Shown here: positions 36,438 through 47,430 of the stretch, piece after piece | Layout of the letters: each line of letters starts with the position of its first letter | How positions within the stretch are numbered: the stretch's first letter is position 1 | From: Elephas maximus indicus | Lineage: Eukaryota > Chordata > Mammalia > Proboscidea > Elephantidae | Assembly: GCF_024166365.1 (NCBI RefSeq) | Contig: NW_026060237.1 | Location: forward strand, 3,286,001 to 3,350,000 | DNA length: 64,000 nucleotides | Direction: 5' to 3' | Notes under the pieces: model-generated | The model's database searches: none | Seen by the model: the letters and a program-made list of their open reading frames with translations, nothing else | What the model was told of the DNA's origin: nothing | Translations under genes and position numbers: made by a program

Positions 36438-36592
36438 AAAACTCTGCCAAACTCTGTCACTTCTGAGCCATAATGACTCTGTAAGACAGGATAAAACTAC
36501 CCAATAGGATTTCCAAGGACCAGCTGATGGATTCAAACTGCCAAACTTTGGTTAGCAACCAGCCACTTAACCACTGTGCCATCAAGGCTACA
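36438..36592 (-). mobile_element. AfroSINE
   Basis: Reverse-oriented AfroSINE: the tail side contains GAGCCATAATGACTCTGTAAG, and the head side ends with the reverse complement of the tRNA-like start around CCACTTAACCACTGTGCC (36,562-36,580). Confidence 0.75.
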
Positions 36593-36619
36593 GTATAATT
36601 CTTATATATTGCACTTCCA

Positions 36620-36795
36620 GGCTTGAATTTTTTCCTCAGTTAGTTGTTTCACCCTGAGAAATGCAATATGTTCTTTTTTGGTTTCTAACTCCTGGTCTTT
36701 GGTCATTTCATTACACTGCTTTAGCTTGTCTGCTCAAGCTGCCCTTTGAAATCTTTCGTGCAGCTCTTTTACTTCATCATCTCTTCCATTCCAGC
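36620..36795 (-). mobile_element. RTE fragment
   Basis: Minus-strand RTE sequence matching about 58,245-58,400: the CTCCTGGTCTTTGGTCATTTC, CTGCTCAAGCTGCC and GTGCAGCTCTTTTACTTC blocks occur in the same order. Confidence 0.65.
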
Positions 36796-36885
36796 CACTC
36801 TTTGGAAACCCTGTGGGGAAGTTCTAGTCTATTCTACAGGGTCGCTATGATTTGGAATCAACTTAATGGCATGGGGTACAAGTGT
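36796..36885 (+). mobile_element. AfroSINE 3' half
   Basis: Half of a plus-strand AfroSINE: TTTGGAAACCCTGTGGGGAAG through TACAGGGTCGCTATGATTTG. The tRNA-like head is absent. Confidence 0.7.
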
Positions 36886-36929
36886 GTCTATACATACACA
36901 TTTAGCTGTTTAAATAAGTGACTAATTCA

Positions 36930-37655
36930 TTGAAACAAACAACAAAACGTAATTAAATGAAACATTACCAAAGATCACCTAACATGACACCCAAAATAGG
37001 AATTGTTATATAATTCTGGACAATGTTAAATTCATAATGTAAATCTTCAAAGAAGAAAATACACAGGTCCAGCTGATTTCCATAGGAAACTCTACCAACA
37101 CCTATTCTGTCCAAGCTCTTTCAGAAAATAGAAACGAATACTTCTCCATTTATTTTAAGAACCCTGACATGATAAACATTGAATCCCAAGAATGCAAGTA
37201 TAGCGCCATATTGAAAGCCCACCAATGTAATCCACATGCTCATTAGTGAAACAAAATCATCTTATTTTATCAATTAATGAAGAAGAAAAACATTTGGAAA
37301 AAAAATCCAACATACATTTCTGAATAAAATAAGGTCTCAGCCAATTAAAAATATGTAAAAATTATACTTGGCAGTTATATACTGAATCCTTTCCCAATAA
37401 AAGCAGAAACAGGGCAACAAGGTACAATCTCACCATTCTTATTGCCTGTAGTACTGGAAGGCTTTGCCAGAGAAGTAACTTAAGAAAAACAAAAGCATAC
37501 ATTTTGGGAAGGAAGAAATTTCCAGACATTATCAATAAGTTGATCAGGTCACATAGTCAAGTTATAAACATCAATTAATGATATTAACTGAACTAATGAA
37601 AGCTGAAATAAAAACACAAAATTATTTAAAATGACTCCAATAATAAGACCATTTC
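36930..37655 (+). mobile_element. Old L1 ORF2 fragment
   Basis: Plus-strand diverged L1 sequence from the RT region: blocks such as CCAGCTGATTTCCATAGG, CAGAAACAGGGCAACAAGG and the AGTACTGGAAGGCTTTGCCAG segment follow L1 ORF2 order. It is interrupted at about 37,655 by a reversed L1 5' UTR and resumes at about 38,441. Confidence 0.65.
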
Positions 37656-38440
37656 GTGATCTGGGAAGTACCAGTCATCTTTGGACCCCTGTCACGGGTG
37701 CCTGGGTGACCTGAGTGGAGGTACCAGTCCGTAGGCCCGTGATGCCGGTAGGTGAGGCCCTTGTTTAATAGCAATGGAATGTCAAACATCAAACACCCAC
37801 CTCTCCACTGCACAGCTAAAATGGTCGGAGTCTGCCAGCAAGGGCCTATTCTCCCGAATAGGCCCACAAGGGTCCATGCAGAAGGGAAAGGTGCTCAAAG
37901 TCCACGGACAGTTTATGCCTGGACAGGAGCCGCTTCTGTCCTGAGCTTCTCTGGTTAGTGAAGCTAGCAAATTATCTTTTCCCCCAAATGCAAATTTTTT
38001 TCCTTCCCCAAGGCCAGGAGGATGGCTCTAGGTGCGCAACAGTGCCTATTTAAGGCCCAGGGAATTCAGCCGCTGAAGACGGTTTGCCGTTGGAGGGGGC
38101 GGGGCGCATTAAAATATAAGCAAGTATGTTCTCAGGTTCCAGAGCCGTGAGTAAGCTGTGTGGCTGGCTGCTTCTCCCTGAGGAAACTGCAGCCGACCGC
38201 AAGTATCAGCCTGCTGCCACTCTGGGAATGGTGCCTGAGGGCTCCTCGCAATTCAGGTCCAGTAACTCCTCTCCGCTTCTGATTGGTCTCTTCCTTTCCC
38301 TACCCCTCAGCTCGTGTTCTAAGCTTGCCTTTGAAGCTCAGGGCTCCCAGCTTGTCATAAATATATTCGTTTGATTAATTTTTTTCAGGGGGCTCGCAAG
38401 AAGCATCTGTCTATTCACCATCTTTGCACTGCCCGAGAAT
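37656..38440 (-). mobile_element. L1 5' UTR fragment, reversed
   Basis: Aligns in order with 10,535-11,400, the 5' UTR of the full-length minus-strand L1: the TTTGGACCCCTGTC block, GTCCATGCAGAAGGGAAAG near 37,872, and a final segment near 38,395-38,440 like the first bases of that element. It is GC-rich and lies inside plus-strand L1 sequence. It is either a separate insertion or the inverted 5' part of an L1 insertion. Confidence 0.65.
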
Positions 38441-39440
38441 AATAATTTTTGACAGAATTGAAAAAGCATTTCAGCTGAGGTAAATAGAGATCAAATCAGA
38501 AATAAATGACTGAAGAACAAAGGAACAACAGAGAAAATCAACAAAGTCAAAAGTTGGTTGATTGAAAACATCAGTAAAGTTGCAAATCTTCAGCTAAACT
38601 GACAAAAGTCAGAGAGTGCAAATAACAAAAATAAGAAATGAAACAGAAGACATTACAACAGATATAAGAGAAATAAAAAAGGGCAACAGAATACCATAAA
38701 AAGTTGTATTCCAACAAATTTGAAAACGTAAATAAAATGGGTTGATTCCTAGCAACATGTAACCTACCTAAGGTAACACAAAAGACATAGAAAATCTCAA
38801 AAAACTCATAAGAGAAGAGATTGAATCTAAAACCTTTCAGCAACAAGAAATCATGGGACCAAATTAATTAACTGGGGGACTTTACCAAATATTCTGAGAA
38901 AAAGCAAAACCTTTTTCCTCAAACTCTTCTAAACTATAGAACAGATAGCAATACTCCATAAGTCACTCTATAAAGGAAACATTTCCCAGATTTCAAAGCC
39001 AGACAAGAAAACAACAAAACAAAACAAAACAAAACAAAAAACAGACCTGTATCCCTCATGAATATATTAAAAAAATTCTTATAAAATACTGGTCAGCAGA
39101 AAACAGAAACATATTAAAAGAATTATACACCATGAACAATTTGGATTTATTGCAGGTACACAATGATGATTCAACATTGTATAATTTATCAATGTAATAC
39201 ACTACAATGACAGAGCAAAGTAACAGAGCTACATGATCGTCTCAATAGATGGAGAAAAGACGTTTGATAAGATTCAACTCCTTTTCCTAATAAAAATTGT
39301 CAACAGTATATGTGTAGAAGGGAAATTCTTGACAATGTATAGGGTGATTTTATAAAAAACCAACAGCCAGCGTTAGAATGGAGAAGGCTGAGAGTCTCCC
39401 ACTTGAGAAGAGGAATGAGAACAGGATGACCACTATGACT
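38441..39440 (+). mobile_element. Old L1 ORF2 fragment
   Basis: Plus-strand L1 sequence continuing ORF2: the AAAGTTGGTTGATTGAAAACATC block (38,551-38,573), ACTTTACCAAATATTC, and CAACAGCCAGCGTTAGAATGG near 39,360. No open frame is retained. Confidence 0.7.
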
Positions 39441-39589
39441 ATCAGTGAGGTGCAGTCTTACCACTTTTCTCTTGCTCATCTTAGTGGAAAATATGAGTGT
39501 TCCTTCTCTGACAGTTTCTGTCTTTCCCAGGTTCTGGCTTTTGCAGGTTTTCCTGTGTAATGAAAGTTGCGAACCTGTTGCCTTGGAGT

Positions 39590-39716
39590 AAATTCTGGCT
39601 CATACAGGATAGACGAGAACTGCTCCATATGTTTTCCACGGAGTGGCTGGTGGATTCGAAATGCCAACCTTTGGGTTAGCAGCAGAGTCTTAACCACGGA
39701 GCCACCAGGGCTCCAA
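39590..39716 (-). mobile_element. AfroSINE
   Basis: Reverse-oriented AfroSINE ending with GTCTTAACCACGGAGCCACCAGGGCTCC at about 39,687-39,714, the reverse complement of the tRNA-like head. Confidence 0.75.
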
Positions 39717-39730
39717 AAGATGCAAAGTCC

Positions 39731-41580
39731 TAGGAAGCTCCAATATTTCCAAGTTGGTAAAACACAGGGATCTACAAATAAATGTATCATAATAAATATG
39801 CTAAACACTAAATACAAGCTGAAAATCTCTAATGCAGCAAGAAAAAATACATCATCGACAACAGAAACACAGTAGGATTAAAAGATGATCTATAAGCAGA
39901 AAGACATGAGGCTAGAAGTTATCAAAGGAAACAAAAATGTCAACCAAGGACCGTTTATGCGGTAAAGGTATAATTAATAGGATTATTGCAAATTAAAAAA
40001 TTTCCAGGTAAAGAAAGATGGAGAGAATTTGTCTCCAGCTCATCTCTCATGAGAAAGACTAAAAGAGTAACTCAATACAGACACAGATCACTTTAAAAAT
40101 GCATATTTTAAAAATGCATGTGCTACCTTCTTTATCCTGTTTTTTTAAAACAAATCATGTGAAATGATATGCGTTGTTGAACCTATAGTTTATAGAAAAT
40201 TAAGACCTGTGTAACATTTGGATGAAGACAGCACAAAGGAAATGAGTGGGGAAAAGATTATAACTGCTAAAAAATGAGGATATTGAAGTATAATTATAGG
40301 AGTATATTTATAACAATAACAATACATGTATGTACACATGTAGTACACATATGTATGCATAAATTATATAAAATAAGTAGAATTAAGATACAAAACCATT
40401 TTGTTGTAGTTCCTTTGAAATGACTCTTTGATTCCTGTATTATTTAAGGAAAACTGTACAAAACAATTATTATGCATATGGTATTAGACTTGCACTATGT
40501 TCAGATGTAATGTGTGACAATAACAACATAACCAAAAGATGGACAACTGTATAGTACTAAAACTAAATTAGTATGAGGGTACAATGAATGTTTTCTGAAC
40601 TTAAGGTGTTAACATAATTTGAAGGGAAACCATCAAGAAGGAAAATGAAAAAATGCAGAAAAAAGTTAGAGCAAAATTAAAAAGTTGCAGTGCGATAAAG
40701 TCAGTAAAACACCAAGAGAGCAAGCAAAGTAAAGGTCTTCCAAAAGCACTACCTTAGAGAACACTTTCTATCTCATTGTACGAGTCTAACGTTACTCTGA
40801 TATCAAAGCTAGAAAAATACGCCAGTAGGGAAACAACAAAACAACTACAGAGAAACACGTTTTATGGATATGCCTGCAAAAATCCTGAAGAGAATGCTAG
40901 CAAAATCCAGCAGATAATTACAAGGATTATACTCCATGTTCAAACAGAAGGTATTCCCATCATACAAGCTGGCTGAATATATAAAAATTCATACACATAA
41001 TACAGCACATTGAGATAATGAAGAGCAAATTACATCATCTCAGTGCAGAAGCAAACTGGACACAACCCAACAGCCTTTCATGATGAAAACCCTCGAACTA
41101 GAATTAGAAGGATGCTTAACCTCAAAAGGAAATTTATTAAAAACCCCAAACTAACATGGCATTCAACAGAGAAATACTAGAAGCACCCCACTAGTACCAA
41201 GAACAAAACTAGGATGTCTGCTTTTGCCATTTGTATTCAACAGTATGGGCAAAGCTCTAGCCAGAGAAATTTAGCAAAACATAGATGGCATCAAATCAGT
41301 AGTGAAAAATTAAAACTATCTCCTTTCACATATAACATAAACTTATGATAAAAAAAACTCTATAAAATATATGAAAAAGAAAACAAAGAGCATCAGAGAT
41401 AGTAAATAAGTTAAAATTGTAGGACACAATATCAAAATGAACTAAGTCCAGTGTATTTCTCTGCACCAGAAATATGCATTCTGAAAGGAAATCATTAAAA
41501 CATTTGCATTTAAAACTGATTCAAAGTTTAATACAAAATAACTTTATATTTACATAAGCATAAAACAAACTGGTCACTAA
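39731..41580 (+). mobile_element. Old L1, duplicon copy B
   Basis: Paralogue of 25,505-27,390. Long blocks correspond in order: AATATGCTAAACACTAAATACAAGCTG with 25,583 onwards, CATTTTGTTGTAGTTCCTTTG (40,402) with 26,257, GGTATTAGACTTGCACTATG with 26,341, and AAGGTCTTCCAAAAGCACTAC with 26,580. Divergence and small gaps are scattered throughout, which suggests an old duplication. No frame is open. Confidence 0.75.
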
Positions 41581-41879
41581 GTTAGTAGCAATGTCTTTCT
41601 ATGCTCTTTTTTCAGAGGAATGCTGGCCTCATGGAATGAGGTGACAAGGGATCCCTCTTCTTCAGTTTTCTGAAACATGTTAGAAGGATTGGTGCTAATT
41701 CCTTAAGTGTTTGCTAGAATCTATTCGTGAAGCCACATGGTCATGGGCTTTTGTTTGTGGATCAGTTTTTGATTAGTGACTCAATCTCCACTTTCCATGT
41801 TGTTATCAATAGATGGCTTCGTGTCCCTTCCACCTCAGGGAAACTCCATGCACAACGGAATGAAATTCTCACCTGTTCA
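41581..41879 (-). mobile_element. Inverted L1 piece and AfroSINE remnant, truncated by deletion
   Basis: Minus-strand L1 ORF2 sequence (41,581-41,800) followed by the first 70 bases or so of the SINE seen complete at 28,201-28,515. At about 41,870-41,880 the match to the other block stops, and TSPY exon 5 sequence begins immediately. In block A the corresponding points are 28,272 and about 32,735, so about 4.4 kb is missing here. Confidence 0.7.
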
Positions 41880-43777
41880 TCACCTGTTCTCTCCAGTACC
41901 TCTCCTGCTTCCTTCCTCCCTCAGGTGGTACTTTAGGGAATTAATGCATAGGTCCTCACTGATGATCTGATAGTAGAAACAGGACAGATTCTGCCAGATT
42001 CAGCCCTCATTTCAAAACACAGCCAGGAACATACCAAAGCCATGTCTGACCCTACCTACAGAGGCCCACCTCAGCAATCCTGATATACCCTGAGAAGTTC
42101 AGACCGGAAAACCAGTAGAAGAAGTGAAGGCTGCTGTCATGATGCCTGCAGCTCTGAGCCTCATGTTCAGTCTGGAACTATTGGGTTAGAGTGGAATGAA
42201 ATGGTGTACACTTTGGTGAAAAAGGAGAATGTAGGGAAGGGGATGGGTCATACTGACACTCTCCCCTATCCATCAAGGAAGCCACTTCTTACCAGTGATG
42301 TTAAGGTCATACTCTTTGATGATGACTTCATTCCAAAAATAGGGGTTGTTCTGAAAGAGAAATGTGTCTTTTGCATTGGTTATTAGGATAGATGAGCTTT
42401 TCCACTTGGGAGAAAGGAGTAGATGGGGACAGCAAAAGCATCTTTTTAGGTGACCTGCCTTTCAGGGAGCCCTGTCCCTTTCTGTTTTCACTGACGAATC
42501 CTTTCCCACTCCCCTCTCCACATGACCTCTGGCCTGATCCGAAACTGATCACCTAGCTGAGCATATCTTACCCTTCCTCTGATAAGGGCTGACATCTAGG
42601 GGTGGTTCATAATCTGCATGGGGTCAAGGAGCTTTCAGAAGCCAGGGAGAGAAGGGCTAGCAGCAGTCAAAGCCCACCTGGCCAGCAATCAGTGGCTGGG
42701 ATAGACAGTCTCCCATACCTCCTATCATTGCCACACCCACCCCCATGACCCCACAACAATGGTTATTCCTCACATGTCCCTTGGGGCATTGAAGTTGGCC
42801 TTCGTGCTCATCTGAAGCTCTCCGAAGGCTTACAAGCAGTCTCTCTCCTGAGACTCCTGAGCTCTGTCTCCTCTGTGCTGTAGGCTGGCCAAAAACTCCT
42901 ACTGTGTGCATCTCTGGCCTGTCGAGGAACTCCTGCTGCTGCCAGTGTCCGGGTCTTTGAGCAATTCTTCTGCTTTCTGTGGACTGTGCACCTACTTCCC
43001 CCGGGAACTTTTTCCCTGCTCAGTACAGACCCTAAAGATTCACTAGCAGTCCCTGGCCAGTGTCTCTTGGCCACTTGTCTTGGCTCTTTGCCCTGACGTG
43101 TGCCCTTCCAAGTCTCTTCGCACCAGCCCCACCCCCCTTTCCTATCCCTTAGCTCTCTCTCCCACTCTGCACCCCTTGGAGGCCCTTGGGACTCAGCCAC
43201 AGAATGTATACTGCTTGGACCCAGAAGCCGGGGTTGCACTGGGTGATCAGTCTTCTCCGGTCCAGGTATGGCTTGCAAGTCTGCAACAGCTTACACCGCA
43301 GGCGGAAGTAGGCCCTGCTGGCTCTGGCGTTCCAGGCGTTCAGCTCTATTGAACAACCTCCCGGGAGCGCCCGAGGCTGCAGGGTGCAGGCCAAGGCTGG
43401 GCCAGCTTGGGCTCGGGTTCTTCGCGGTGCTCCTGCCACTTAGCCTGTTCCTGCTCCTGCGCGTCCCCCATGGCCACAACCTCCACCTCCGGCGTTCCAT
43501 CCCCCGCCACCACCACCTCCTCCTGCGTTCTCCACTCTCCCCCTCCCGGCCCCGCTCTCCTCTACCAGCACCCCACAGAAGACGGCGGCCTCTTCAGGCG
43601 CCTCGTCCTTCCCTGCGCACCTGCTGCGACCTGCTCCGGCTTGGCGCTACAGCTCCCCGGGGGCTGCTCCCCGGGACACCCTGCACATTGTCCCGCTAAA
43701 GGGCCACTTCGCAGGCCGCTGTCCTCCCAAGGTCCCGGGGCAGCCCGGCCTTCCCCAGGCCGCGCCTCACTCACCAT
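41880..43777 (-). pseudogene. TSPY: TSPY-family gene, copy B, heavily disabled
   Basis: Second TSPY-family copy, same strand as copy A and 8.6 kb from it. Exons: 1, 43,777-43,212 (same S-E-A-R-P-G-E-G start region; later C-K-P-Y-L-D-R-R, N-P-G-F-W-V-Q-A); 2, 42,613-42,539; 3, 42,405-42,293; 4, 42,210-42,070; 5, 41,966-41,880 (S-E-D-L-C-I-N-S-L, ending in TGA). Introns are 598, 133, 82 and 103 bp. Lesions: a one-base deletion in exon 1 after the A-A-G-A-Q codons, plus loss of much of the acidic middle; TAG in place of the CAG of N-H-P-Q in exon 2, and its donor reads AT; a one-base insertion in exon 3, whose acceptor AG is altered; a two-base deletion and a TAG at the S-T-x-x-x-W tryptophan in exon 4. 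The exon 5 acceptor is intact. It is much more decayed than copy A and cannot encode a protein. Confidence 0.85.
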
Positions 43778-46059
43778 GGGGTCTAGTGGCCGCTGGGGCA
43801 GGTGTCACGGGGACGGTAGACCGACCTGGCCCGGGTCAGCCGCTCTTCTCAGAAGCGCCCCCTGGTGGATACAGAGCGCGGGCGCCTAACCCTGGCTATG
43901 CACAGTCTGCACACCTCCGGCGGGAACCGGCTTTGCCCTGCCCCAGGCGGTTGTTCTGAAGGGAACCAATCCCGCCTCCCACTCAGAGCTGCCTCTGCAC
44001 TACCGGGCCCCAGCCTGCAGAGGGCGCCCCGCCAAGGACAGAGGCCGTCGCCCTGGCTCTCCAGATACAAGGTGGCTGGACCCTTGTCATTAGGGCTGCA
44101 GCAAGTCCAGGCTGCTCCTGCAGGCACGTGGTGGCGCCTCTCTACTGTTCCTGCCACCACTTGTCGCTCAGTCCTCAGTTGCAGACAAGCCGTCACATGG
44201 CTGAAATCGGTGCCCCCCACAGGCAGCCGACACCTTGCCCTTTCTCACCCCACCCAGCCAGAAACTTTCCTGTTGTGACTGTGGCACAGGAGAAGTGCTT
44301 GCTCCTAGAAGCCTCCTTCTCTCCCTACTTTTCCCACGCACTTCTCCGTGGGTCCTCCTAAGGCCACCCTGAAGGTCCTGGCTCCAACAGACCGAATCTT
44401 AAACAGAAATGGCAGCAAAGAAAGAAGGGAGACAGTGAGATGAAAAGGACTAGGAGGCATTGGAAAACAAGGAAGAAAGAAAGAATGCATGGGATAAAGA
44501 AAAAGAGTGAGACAGAAAGGGACAGGTGAGGTGTGGCTCTTGGGGTGGGGGTGGCAAAGAAGAAAACCAAGAAAAAAGAGAGAAAGAAGCAATCAACGAA
44601 ATGTCAGACCTGACAGGACCTTGGTCCCAGTGACTCACCTGATCTGACAACCTAACTGCAGCAATTCAGAGGATTCAGTCGCCAGGCCATGCTACCGCTC
44701 CTCAGCAAAAGTAGCCCAGGGAGGAGCTTTGCTGTCCTCTGACCAAATCATTGGCAGGGAATTCGGGTCCCACACTAGGCTGGTCATTTCACATCCTTGT
44801 TCCTTCCCTGTGTCCCTCTGTGTATTTCTCTTCTCATTACTTTCTTGCCTGAGTCTCTGTTTGCCTTTCTTCCTCTGTTGCCCTATCTAATAATGCCAGG
44901 GAAGGTTAAAGGAGGCCCATAACGGACCCCTTCTCATATACTTGTTGGCCTGGGAGTGGGAACTGCTAGGAAAGTCCTATTGTGTGCACGGCCAACTCTC
45001 TCTCTCAGTCCTGTTTGAGCCTCGGTGCTGTCGTATGATAAAAAGTTCAGAAGGGAGTCCAAGTAACCATTTACACCATTGGCTGCATTGTGGCATATTC
45101 CTGAAGTCCTTGGTGGCACTCCCTATTCTTTGGTCACCGTCAGGCTAGTGAGTATCAAGACACTTAGAGCTTACCTGGAATTGGGCAGGATCAAGTCTCA
45201 GTGGGTAATCCAAGAAGCTGTTTGTTCTCCCAGATACAAAAGTAATGCGTGGGGCTGGTGGATGTTGACCAAAAGCCCTGAGTAATCTTGGGCACGATCT
45301 GACAACAAGGTGTATCATGACCAGAATGGGTGTATGCATCTGTCAAAAACCACCACCTTCCACTTCTGAGGTGGTACAGTGGCTCCGGGTGTTTGCAGAA
45401 GTATTTGAAGGACAGTCCCACTACCAGACAGGAATACTGCACGTTGTATGACGTTGAACTTTAGAAAAAACAGGAAAAATGGCCTCTATGTTTACATGAA
45501 AAGTGGGTTTCGTGGAGAATATGTGGGGCTTTATGTGGGGCATAATGAACTGAGTGGAGCCCTGAATGGGAGTGGTTAAACATTGGGCTGCTAACCCAAA
45601 GGTCAGCAGTTTGAAAGCACCAGTTGCTCCTTGGAAACACTGTGGAGCAGTCCTCCTGTGTCCTCTGGGGACCCTCTGAGTGAGAACCGACTTATGGGCA
45701 CCTAACAACCTAACAACAACAAATGGAGAATGCATTATTCAGGGTCCAGAGATAGCAGAGGTATCCTTCTTGTAGGGGATGGCTGCCCGGCTTTTGTTAG
45801 AGAGAATTTTGCTTTCTAAGGAGGAGAAAATGGAGAAAGCTTGACTATCTCTGGTTTAGAAAACAATTTCTCCAGGATACAAAGGTCAGCTGCCCCCGTC
45901 CCTTAGTTAAGCCCTCTGGTTTCTGCCCTCCTATGCCCTTGTCCGTGTGTAGTCCAGGGTCCTTGATGTGGAGGGGTTGTGTGATTGCCTTATGACCATT
46001 TAAATACGGCAATGGCCATGGCTGTCATTCTCTCATATTAAATGATATCATAAAAGACC
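43778..46059. other. 5' flank of TSPY copy B; no further gene
   Basis: The first 115 bp or so match the flank of copy A. The stretch to about 44,300 is GC-rich, and several long overlapping open frames there reflect base composition. A purine-rich run spans about 44,400-44,600. One AfroSINE lies at 45,553-45,725. I see no exon or RNA gene. Confidence 0.45.
45553..45725 (+). mobile_element. AfroSINE
   Basis: Plus-strand AfroSINE: GTGGAGCCCTGAATGGGAG head region, then GGGCTGCTAACCCAAAGG, GCTCCTTGGAAACACTGTGG and a CTAACAACAAC tail. Confidence 0.8.
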
Positions 46060-46245
46060 CAGCTTTACCACCTCCTCCTACCCCTCTTTCTCACTTCCCC
46101 TAGTCCCTACTTAAAACTTATTACTAAAATTTCCAACTGTTTCTTGGAACACGGGCAGTAATATACTGGTATTAGTCTCTCCAGAGGATTCTGCATTAAA
46201 TTTGGAGACCATTTTTTCAACAGTGTCTTTTGTCACATTAGAAGG
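46060..46245. repeat. Block paired with 31,490-31,685
   Basis: About 185 bp strongly similar to 31,490-31,685: TAAAACTTATTAC..., AAATTTCCAACTGTTTCTTGG, GATTCTGCATT, AATTTGGAGACCATTTT and TCTTTTGTCACA occur in the same order and orientation. I cannot tell whether it is an unnamed dispersed repeat or part of the TSPY duplicon. Confidence 0.55.
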
Positions 46246-46619
46246 ACTTAGCTTTCCACATAAGCATTTAAAATGCTTGTTCGTTTTCTCTGTCTTACCT
46301 TTTCATTTTCTTTTCTTGTCTGAGTTCATTTATCTTTCTTTTCTTCTTCCCTTTTTTTTATTGCTGAGTAATAGGAAGACTATAAAGTCATGTTCCACAA
46401 GTTCCTGCTTAATCTCTATATTTTCGAAAGCAGGGTGTAGGCATGGTTAGTTGCACAGATTCCTTCCCAACCTCTGCCATTCTCTCTGACTTTCACTGAA
46501 CAGAGAAATAGCCAAGGGGAAGCCAAAGTAACTGCGCATAACACTTTGATCCCTCGTGTCATACTCATGACGTCCTTTTGGACATTCTCAAGCCGTTTGC
46601 CCACCCACTTAAAGGAAAA
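46246..46619. other. No gene recognised
   Basis: Pyrimidine-rich sequence at 46,280-46,360, then unassigned sequence. No feature that I can name. Confidence 0.4.
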
Positions 46620-46760
46620 AAATTACCTCCCAGTCACTTTTGACTCGTGGTGACCTCACGTGTGTCAGAGTAGACCTGCTCCATAGAGTTTTGAATGGAA
46701 GATTTTTTTGGAAGTAGAGTGCCAGACCTTTCTTCCAAGGTGCTTCTAAGTGATCCCCCA
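46620..46760 (-). mobile_element. AfroSINE (diverged)
   Basis: Reverse-oriented SINE: TTTGACTCGTGGTGACCTCACG on the tail side, CTGCTCCATAGAGTTTTG in the middle and a worn head near 46,755. Confidence 0.6.
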
Positions 46761-46847
46761 AACTTTTTGTTAATAGCCAAGCATTATGGGCATCTGCACA
46801 ATCCTGGACCCTCTAGTATGGCAAATGTAGAGATAAAAAGTTTATGT

Positions 46848-46863
46848 AAAAATACATACAGCA
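46848..46863. repeat. Target-site duplication of the L1 (left copy)
   Basis: AAAAATACATACAGCA, repeated exactly at 54,841-54,856. The pair brackets the L1 plus its transduced 3' flank. Confidence 0.85.
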
Positions 46864-47040
46864 GAGGACAGAGCCAAGATGGCTGACTAGGTAGAAGCTA
46901 CCTCGGATCCCTTTTGCAACAAAGACTCGGAAAAACAAGTGAATCGATCACATACATGACGATCTACGAACTCTGATCATCAAACACAGATCTAAAGAGT
47001 TGACCTGAGTGACAGAGACTGAGAACGAACAACCACGGGG

Positions 47041-47430
47041 AAGCAGCGACTGTTTTCAGAGCCTGGAGCCAGCGTCCCAGTCAGGAAACCTTGGCACTGG
47101 GCTTTGGACTGGGCACAGGGGAGCTAAGCACAGCATCCTGAGACGGCGCAAACATGGGCACAGCCCTAGCCCCCTGAAATGACCTCTGGGGAAGCCCAGC
47201 CAGTGCACGCAAGCAGCGCAGGGACGCAGCTGACCAGAGAAGTCACCTGGAGGCAGCGACTGGTTTTGGAGCTGGGAGTGCAGCGTCCCAGCCAGGGAAC
47301 CTTGGTGCTGGACTTTGGACTGGGAGCGGAGGAACTAACCGAGGCTTCTGAGATAGCGCAAGCTTGGGCCTTGGGCCTGAACCTCGGAGGCAATCTCTAC
47401 CCAGCCTGTGCACACAGTCCACACGCCCCT
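47041..47430 (+). repeat. Tandem units in the L1 5' UTR
   Basis: Two tandem units with a period of about 210 bp: AAGCAGCGACTG... at 47,041 and AGGCAGCGACTG... at 47,251. They share AGCGTCCCAG, GGAAACCTTGG/GGAACCTTGG, GGACTTTGGACTGGG-like and AGCGCAAG/GGCGCAAAC segments in order. In rodents, L1 promoters are built from tandem monomers. Whether this pair has promoter function is unknown. Confidence 0.65.

Noticed and set aside
43268-44278. Several plus-strand frames of 137-160 codons
   Set aside because: Antisense to TSPY copy B exon 1 and its GC-rich flank; no domain or conservation between the copies.
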